DNA of 19,265 nt from DATNBT01 sp964579765 (GTDB taxonomy: Bacteria > Acidobacteriota > Vicinamibacteria > Vicinamibacterales > CAVVIG01), in the NCBI GenBank assembly GCA_964579765.1, contig CAZOIK010000087.1, positions 1 through 19,265 on the forward strand, written 5' to 3'. Within the stretch, counting starts at the first letter, position 1; the number at the start of each line of letters is the position of its first letter. Below, one piece after another: positions 14,852 to 19,265 of this stretch. A program made the translations under genes and the position numbers. Under the pieces are notes generated by a model, which worked only from the letters and a program-made list of their open reading frames with translations, ran no database searches and was not told the origin of the DNA.

Positions 14852-16240
14852 ATGGCACAAAAGCCCAAGACAGTGCTCATCGTCGACGACGACGAGGGCA
14901 TGCGCGATACCCTCACGGCGATCCTGAAGCGTGAGTATCGCGTGCTGCGCGTGGCGAGCGGCGAGGCGGCGCTGCCGGTGTTGAACCGCGAGGACATCGA
15001 CCTCGTGCTGCTCGACGTGCGGTTGCCCGGGATCAGCGGCTTCGAAGTCCTGCGTATCGTCAAAGAGAACTACAGCCTCGTCGAGGTCATCATGATCTCG
15101 GCGATCAACGAGATCGAGACCGCCGTGCAGGCAATGAAGCACGGCGCCTATCACTACGTCACGAAGGACTTCGACTACGACCAGTTGCGATCGCTCGTGC
15201 GGAACGCGAGCGAGCGCCAGGATCTCAACCGGCAGGTGCTGACGCTTTCTGCGCAGGTCGCGGATCAGACCGAGCGGGAGTTCGTGGTCGGGCCGAGCAA
15301 GAACACGCGCGACATCGTGGATCTGGTGCACAAGATCGCGAAGTTGTCGGCCACGGTGCTGATCCTGGGCGAGAGCGGCACGGGCAAGGAGCTGCTGGCC
15401 AGGCTCATTCATCGCGAAGCGGGCGAACCCGACGCGCCGTTCATCGCCGTGAACCTAGCGGCCATTCCGCGCGAGCTCACGGAAAGCACGCTGTTCGGAC
15501 ACGAGCGCGGCGCCTTCACCGGTGCTCACCGCCAGCAGCTCGGGAAGTTCGAGCTCGCAAGCAACGGGACGCTTTTTCTGGACGAGATCGGAGACCTGCG
15601 GCTCGACCTGCAGGCGAAGCTGCTGCGCGCGATTCAGGAAGGTGAAATCGAACGCGTCGGGGGGGCAAAGCCGATCAAAACGGAGTTCCGTCTGATTGCA
15701 GCCACCAACATCGACCTCGAGAAGGCGGTGAAGGAGGGACGGTTCCGCGAGGACCTCTACTATCGGATCAACGTCATCCCGATCAAGCTGCCGCCTCTAC
15801 GCGAGCGGGCGGAGGACATTCAGCAGCTTGCCGAGTTCTTTCTCAGACGTTACAACGCACGCTTCCGCAAGAAGGTGCGCGGCATCACCGATTCGACCAT
15901 GGCGATGCTCAAGCGCTACTGGTGGCCCGGCAACATCCGCGAGCTCGAGAACCTTGTCGAACGCTTGGTAGCGGTCAGCGACAAGGAATTCATTTCAGAA
16001 GAGGACCTGCCGCTCGAGTTTCATTTCGCACAGCTCGAGCCGCAGGGCTCCCATGGCGAGAGCCTGTTTGAAGATGCGACGAATACATTCGAACGCAACT
16101 TCATCCTGCGTGCACTCGAGAAGTGCGGATGGAATGTCACTGGCACTGCAGAGTACCTTGGAATTCCGCTGAGTACGTTGAAGTACAAAATGGATAAGCT
16201 CGACGTGCGACAGCTTGCGAAAAAACTGCGCGGCGCATAA
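14852..16240 (+). CDS. NtrC-family sigma-54-dependent response regulator
   Basis: The 462-residue regulator has a receiver domain (~5-120; acidic Asp12-14, phospho-acceptor Asp55, Lys in VTKDF), a sigma-54 AAA+ domain and a Fis-type helix-turn-helix (~415-455, GWNVTGTAEYLGIPLSTLKYKM). The AAA+ domain is complete: Walker A GESGTGKE (173-180), the sigma-54 contact loop GAFTGA (220-225), Walker B LFLDEIGDL and an arginine-finger region (FREDLYYRIN). Phosphorylated oligomers would open sigma-54 promoters by ATP hydrolysis. The ATG at 14852 gives MAQKPKTVLIVDDDEG; an upstream TTG at 14843 is less likely. No partner histidine kinase is in the window. The next transcription unit downstream has a sigma-54 promoter (16459-16474), making it a likely target. 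Confidence 0.93.
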   Translation: MAQKPKTVLIVDDDEGMRDTLTAILKREYRVLRVASGEAALPVLNREDIDLVLLDVRLPGISGFEVLRIVKENYSLVEVIMISAINEIETAVQAMKHGAYHYVTKDFDYDQLRSLVRNASERQDLNRQVLTLSAQVADQTEREFVVGPSKNTRDIVDLVHKIAKLSATVLILGESGTGKELLARLIHREAGEPDAPFIAVNLAAIPRELTESTLFGHERGAFTGAHRQQLGKFELASNGTLFLDEIGDLRLDLQAKLLRAIQEGEIERVGGAKPIKTEFRLIAATNIDLEKAVKEGRFREDLYYRINVIPIKLPPLRERAEDIQQLAEFFLRRYNARFRKKVRGITDSTMAMLKRYWWPGNIRELENLVERLVAVSDKEFISEEDLPLEFHFAQLEPQGSHGESLFEDATNTFERNFILRALEKCGWNVTGTAEYLGIPLSTLKYKMDKLDVRQLAKKLRGA

Positions 16241-16241
16241 C

Positions 16242-16268
16242 GGCCAACAACTTGGCCTGCCGGGCCAA
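16242..16268 (+). terminator. Three-segment hairpin after the regulator gene
   Basis: Just after the stop codon GGCCAA (16242-16247), TTGGCC (16252-16257) and GGCCAA (16263-16268) occur in a row. The middle segment can pair with either flank (loops of 4 or 5 bases), giving two mutually exclusive 6-bp stems. No U-run follows, so this is not a standard intrinsic terminator; it could be a 3' stabilising or processing structure. Confidence 0.35.
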
Positions 16269-16384
16269 GACTCTACCTGCCTGTTCTAACTGCTTGACCT
16301 GTCGAAACTAACAGCCGCGTAGCCGCGCCCGCCGAGTGAGCGCGCGGTCAATTCCTTGTCCGCACAATTCGACGACATCGACAC

Positions 16385-16405
16385 GCGCGCGACGTACGTG
16401 CGCGC
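16385..16405. promoter_or_regulatory. Inverted repeat, candidate enhancer site for the sigma-54 activator
   Basis: GCGCGC, then GACGTACGT, then GCGCGC forms a dyad with a palindromic ACGTACGT core. Its centre is about 90 bases upstream of the transcription start predicted from the sigma-54 promoter, a usual distance for NtrC-type enhancer sites. The alternating GC composition makes chance symmetry more likely, so confidence is low. Confidence 0.3.
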
Positions 16406-16458
16406 GCATTTTCAGATTTCCGGAACAAAACGTCACGTCACGTGTCGCGCTGGCCGGC

Positions 16459-16474
16459 TGGAACACCCGTTGCA
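16459..16474 (+). promoter_or_regulatory. Sigma-54 (-24/-12) promoter of the radical SAM peptide operon
   Basis: TGGAACACCCGTTGCA matches the -24/-12 consensus (TGGCACG, four bases, TTGCA) at all but two defined positions. The invariant GG and GC are exactly 10 bases apart (16460-16461, 16472-16473). Transcription should begin near 16485, leaving a ~90-base leader before the ATG at 16575. The gene immediately upstream encodes a complete sigma-54 activator. Confidence 0.65.
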
Positions 16475-16497
16475 GCCTGTGATCGCAGCACGTTCGC

Positions 16498-16559
16498 CCG
16501 GTACGTAAAACAAGAACCGGTCCCGAAAAAATCCCACCGCAGTTTTTTGCGCGGTTTTT
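16498..16559 (+). promoter_or_regulatory. Structured leader with terminator-like hairpin before the radical SAM gene
   Basis: The leader can fold into CCGGT/ACCGG (16498-16502 with 16516-16520) and ACCGC/GCGGT (16536-16540 with 16551-16555). The second stem is followed by TTTT (16556-16559), as in an intrinsic terminator. An A6 run (16526-16531) could instead pair with the T6 run in the loop (16543-16548), giving an alternative fold. This suggests attenuation, but the stems are short. Confidence 0.35.
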
Positions 16560-16574
16560 GTTCCACGAGGATCC

Positions 16575-17987
16575 ATGCAGGCGTCGATCTTCAACATCCG
16601 TGTTCCGCTCGCCGAGCGCGACGACGTGTTCTTGATGAACACGCTGACAGACGCGCAGCTCGTCGTCTCGGCAGACGTCGCGGCGCTGCTCGATCGCACG
16701 TCGTTCGACACGCTGACCGCAAGCGAGCGCGAGGCGGTCGATCTGCTCGCGGAGAACGGCTTCTTCGTGGACGACTACGAGAGCGACCGGCGCCGCCTGG
16801 ACGACTACTTTCACAGCGTCAAACACAGCCGCGACGAACTCCATGTCACGGTGCTGACCACACTGCAGTGCAATTTCGCCTGCGGTTACTGCTACCAAGG
16901 CGACCGCGAGGACTTCAATCAGTTCGCCGACAAGATGACGCTCGAGACGTCGGCCCGCGTGGCCGAGTGGATCGAGCGAGAGCTCGATCGGCTGCGTCCC
17001 GAGACCTTCGCGATGACCTTCTTCGGCGGCGAACCGCTGCTGAATCTGCCGGTCGTCTATGACCTGGCCGAGCGGACGTCGAAGGCGACCCGAGCGCGCG
17101 GCATCAAGCAGACGCTGAGCATGATCACCAACGGGCTGCTGCTGACCGAGGACGTTGTCGATCGCCTCGTGCCGTTCGGGCTGCGGGGGATCAAGATCAC
17201 GCTCGACGGCGACAGGGATACGCATGATCGGATGCGACCGCTGCGCGGCGGCCAGGGCACGTTCGATCGCATCGTGGAGAACATCCGAAAGGTCGCCCAT
17301 CGCACGCGCATTTCAATCGGCGGCAATTTCGACGAGACGTCGGCCGACAGCTTTCCGGCGCTCCTCGACTTCCTCTCCCAGCAGGAGTTCGCCGACAAGC
17401 TCGTCAAGGTAAATTTCAAGCCCATCGTCCGGGACCAACCGCCGGCCGCGCCGTCGCTCAAAGGGATGCTCCCACTGCTTCCCGTTGGCGACAACGGGAA
17501 GCCGCTCGGCGGCACGTGCATGACGTCGGCTGGCGCCGGCGGCGGATCCACCTGCGACAACTGCTCGTTTCTCGACGAGAAGATGGCGTTTCTGCGGGAA
17601 GAGACGCGGCGCCACGGGCTGCCCGGCCCGAGCGGAGTGCCTGGCGGGCCCTGCCACGTCCACCACGCCAACGCGCACACGATCGGCCCCGACGGTTCGC
17701 TCTATGCGTGCCCCGGCTTCACGGGCGAAAAGGCCCTCTCGACCGGGCACATCAGCGGGAAGACGGACGCGTGGCGCGAGAGCAACAAGAAGAAGTTCGA
17801 CACGCTCGATCCGTGGAGGGAATGCGGCGACTGCGCCTACATGCCCATCTGCGCGGGCGGATGTCTCACAGCGTCGTACTCACAGCTTGGCGACGTGAAC
17901 ACGCCGACATGTCACAAGCCCACTTTTGAATCGGCGGTCATCGCGCTGGCGCACCGCGCCGGCGCCCAGCAGGAGACAGTACAATGA
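16575..17987 (+). CDS. Radical SAM/SPASM peptide maturase
   Basis: The 470-residue enzyme has a ~90-residue N-terminal part that probably binds the peptide leader (RRE-like or family-specific). The radical SAM cluster motif follows: Cys99, Cys103, Cys106 (CNFACGYC). Then come FFGGEP and MITNGLLL, which are SAM-binding blocks, and a C-terminal SPASM domain with auxiliary Fe-S ligands: Cys379 (YACPGF) and CGDCAYMPICAGGC (Cys417, 420, 426, 430). Extra Cys pairs occur in the middle (STCDNC). This layout is typical of maturases that form C-C, C-S or ether crosslinks in ribosomal peptides, and also of sulfatase maturases; the 33-residue gene overlapping its stop by ATGA argues for a peptide substrate. 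GAGGA lies just upstream of the ATG. A sigma-54 promoter precedes it. Confidence 0.92.
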   Translation: MQASIFNIRVPLAERDDVFLMNTLTDAQLVVSADVAALLDRTSFDTLTASEREAVDLLAENGFFVDDYESDRRRLDDYFHSVKHSRDELHVTVLTTLQCNFACGYCYQGDREDFNQFADKMTLETSARVAEWIERELDRLRPETFAMTFFGGEPLLNLPVVYDLAERTSKATRARGIKQTLSMITNGLLLTEDVVDRLVPFGLRGIKITLDGDRDTHDRMRPLRGGQGTFDRIVENIRKVAHRTRISIGGNFDETSADSFPALLDFLSQQEFADKLVKVNFKPIVRDQPPAAPSLKGMLPLLPVGDNGKPLGGTCMTSAGAGGGSTCDNCSFLDEKMAFLREETRRHGLPGPSGVPGGPCHVHHANAHTIGPDGSLYACPGFTGEKALSTGHISGKTDAWRESNKKKFDTLDPWRECGDCAYMPICAGGCLTASYSQLGDVNTPTCHKPTFESAVIALAHRAGAQQETVQ

Positions 17988-18085
17988 AGATCCAGATCAT
18001 CAAGAAGGGCACCGTGAACGCCAAGCCGAGCAGCTACTGCGACGTGTTCGTCGACGATTCGCAGTGGCCTGACAAGCGGGCCTAA
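17984..18085 (+). CDS. Candidate RiPP precursor peptide with three aromatic-X-Asp motifs
   Basis: The 33-residue peptide starts at the ATG overlapping the radical SAM stop (ATGA) and has a strong AGGAG Shine-Dalgarno at 17971-17975, 8 bases upstream. The N-terminal half (MKIQIIKKGTVNAKPSS) is basic and leader-like. The C-terminal half contains YCD (18-20), FVD (22-24) and WPD (28-30), plus one Cys (Cys19), and ends KRA. In triceptide-type RiPPs, radical SAM/SPASM enzymes crosslink an aromatic ring to the beta-carbon of the third residue of such triplets, so three cyclophanes are conceivable; a Cys thioether is the alternative. The stop is followed at once by the ATG of the binding-protein gene. 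The gene is small but its SD, overlap and position make it convincing. Confidence 0.8.
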   Translation: MKIQIIKKGTVNAKPSSYCDVFVDDSQWPDKRA

Positions 18086-19265
18086 ATGGCCGACGAGCGT
18101 AAGCGATCTGTCGCCCGCCGACTGATTTCAGTCGGCGTGGCTGGCGGATTTGCGTTGCTCGCAACAGCCTGCGGGGGGACACGACCTCATCCGACCGCGG
18201 ATGTGACGTCGATTCTGCGCATCGGCGTTGGCGGATTGCCGCAACAAGCGCCTCAAGCCGGTCTGCGTCAGGTGCTCGCGACGCTATCACTTGAAGCGCT
18301 TGTGGCACCGAGCGAAGATGGCCGTCCACGCCCTTCGTTGGCAGAAAGCCTTACAACCGCACCTGATGGTCTTTCGCTAACCGTACGTTTGCCAGCAGCG
18401 GCGACATTCCACGACGGCACGCCGTTGACCGCGGCATTAGTAGTCGATGCGCTGCGGGCGAGCCTGCCGGGCATGATGGGGGCGGGTTTCGACGATGTCA
18501 GCAGCATCACGCCCGTGAATGCGCATGAGATCCGGATCGATCTGCGCCAGCGGTCGCAGTTCGTTGCTGAAGCGCTCGAGACGCTCATTCAGAAACCGGA
18601 CAAGAGCGGAACCGGCACAGGCCCGTACGTGGCCTCTGCTATGAGCGCGCCCGCCACACTGCACGCCTACGCACAGTACTATCGCGGGCGTGCCGCAATC
18701 GAGAACATCACGATCACGCCGTACCCGAGTCTTCGAGCGGCATGGGCCGAACTCCTGCGAGGGAACCTCGACATGTTGTACGAGGTGAATATCGACGCGC
18801 TCGACTCATTGGAAGGCGCAAACAGCGTCGCCATCTTCTCATCGGTCAGGCACTACCAGTACATGATCGTATTTGGTCCGCAGGCGCCGCAATTCCAGTC
18901 GGCCGAGGTCAGGCGCGAACTAAACGCAGCAGTCGATCGCCAGGCAGTAGTGCGCAACGCACTGAACAATCACGGCGTACCCTCTACGGGCCCGCTTCCC
19001 CCGCAACACTGGGCCATCGACGCCAGCACACCAAAGCCGACGTTCAATCGTGAGCTGGCTCAGCGCCTCGTCGGACGCCATGTGCGGTTCACTTGTTTGG
19101 TTCCAGCAGACTTGATCTATGAGCGAGTCGCGCTCGAAGTGAAGCAGCAACTGGCTGAGGCGGGTGTCGACATGCAGGTTCAAGAGGAAAGCCAGGAGAA
19201 CATTCTCAGTGCGGTCCTCGGCAACCGCTACGACGCCGTACTCCTTGATCCGATTGGCGGTCCGA
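18086..19265 (+). CDS. Oligopeptide-type ABC solute-binding lipoprotein (family 5), 3' truncated by the window
   Basis: This reading frame is open from the ATG at 18086 to the window edge (393 codons). It starts MADERKRSVARRLISVG, then a hydrophobic stretch ending LLATAC, a lipobox-like site with the lipidated Cys at residue 29. The rest resembles the DppA/OppA family 5 binding proteins: LRIGVGGLPQ, SLTVRLPAAATFHDGTPLTA, a GTGPY block, and RRELNAAVDRQAVV (the usual R..l..AidR). Such proteins deliver peptides or nickel/other ligands to ABC permeases; here it could bind the modified peptide or a signal. The ATG directly abuts the precursor stop codon (TAAATG), so it is in the same operon. Third-position GC looks lower than in neighbours in its first part (15 of 40 codons at 18284-18403, hand count). 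Confidence 0.85.
   Translation, partial: MADERKRSVARRLISVGVAGGFALLATACGGTRPHPTADVTSILRIGVGGLPQQAPQAGLRQVLATLSLEALVAPSEDGRPRPSLAESLTTAPDGLSLTVRLPAAATFHDGTPLTAALVVDALRASLPGMMGAGFDDVSSITPVNAHEIRIDLRQRSQFVAEALETLIQKPDKSGTGTGPYVASAMSAPATLHAYAQYYRGRAAIENITITPYPSLRAAWAELLRGNLDMLYEVNIDALDSLEGANSVAIFSSVRHYQYMIVFGPQAPQFQSAEVRRELNAAVDRQAVVRNALNNHGVPSTGPLPPQHWAIDASTPKPTFNRELAQRLVGRHVRFTCLVPADLIYERVALEVKQQLAEAGVDMQVQEESQENILSAVLGNRYDAVLLDPIGGP

Noticed and set aside
16451..16466. Second -24-like TGG at 16451
   Set aside because: GG at 16452-16453 has no GC at the required distance; only the TGG at 16459 fits.
16308..17300. Long minus-strand reading frame (330 codons) opposite the intergenic region and maturase gene
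   Set aside because: It is antisense to the well-supported radical SAM gene, has no recognisable domain and contains compositions typical of GC-rich shadow frames.
18268..18664. Minus-strand frames in the right end
   Set aside because: They lie opposite the continuous binding-protein frame, which shows clear family 5 motifs.
1..19265. tRNA, rRNA, CRISPR arrays, insertion sequences, attachment sites
   Set aside because: No tRNA-like cloverleaf, repeated spacer array, transposase or integrase was seen in any part of the window.

Overview
The window looks like chromosomal DNA of a high-GC Gram-negative bacterium. An Acidobacteriota (Vicinamibacteria-like) or similar soil lineage is my best guess, based on strong G/C bias at third codon positions, MacB-type permeases with a periplasmic adaptor, an NtrC-type sigma-54 regulator, a lipoprotein binding protein, and many starts without a Shine-Dalgarno sequence. 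The assignment is an inference. No tRNA, rRNA, CRISPR array, insertion sequence or integrase was seen. Coding density is very high; the only gap above 300 bases (16241-16574) is full of regulatory signals.

Left part (1-6.8 kb): a YgfZ-type folate-binding protein (minus) and a secreted alpha/beta hydrolase-like protein (plus) start head to head on one shared CATG. They are followed by a three-gene minus-strand operon: membrane-fusion adaptor, then two paralogous MacB-like ABC permeases with no ATPase. A small FHA protein diverges from the adaptor.

Middle (6.8-11.2 kb): a metallo-beta-lactamase-fold hydrolase, a degenerate receiver-like protein, a membrane-anchored pseudokinase, an 85-residue unknown, a short-chain dehydrogenase, a malate-dehydrogenase-like protein without its catalytic residues, and an ECF sigma factor. 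Several proteins here are recognisable enzyme folds that lack key catalytic residues.

Lipoate block (11.3-14.8 kb, minus): a small membrane protein, dihydrolipoamide dehydrogenase, a lipoyl-dependent E2 acyltransferase and LipB octanoyltransferase form a compact operon. The same unit makes the lipoyl precursor transfer, the lipoylated E2 and the enzyme that reoxidises it. E1 is not in the window.

Right part (14.8-19.3 kb, plus): an NtrC-family sigma-54 response regulator is followed by a 334-base intergenic region with a good -24/-12 (sigma-54) promoter, an upstream inverted repeat and a structured leader. Then comes a tight operon: a radical SAM/SPASM peptide maturase, a 33-residue peptide gene overlapping it by ATGA, and an oligopeptide-binding lipoprotein that starts directly after the peptide stop codon and runs off the window. 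The peptide carries three aromatic-X-Asp triplets (YCD, FVD, WPD), a pattern expected of a cyclophane-type (triceptide-like) RiPP precursor. I consider this sigma-54-controlled peptide-modification and peptide-binding locus the most interesting system here; neither the small peptide gene nor the truncated binding-protein gene is easy to find by simple ORF length.
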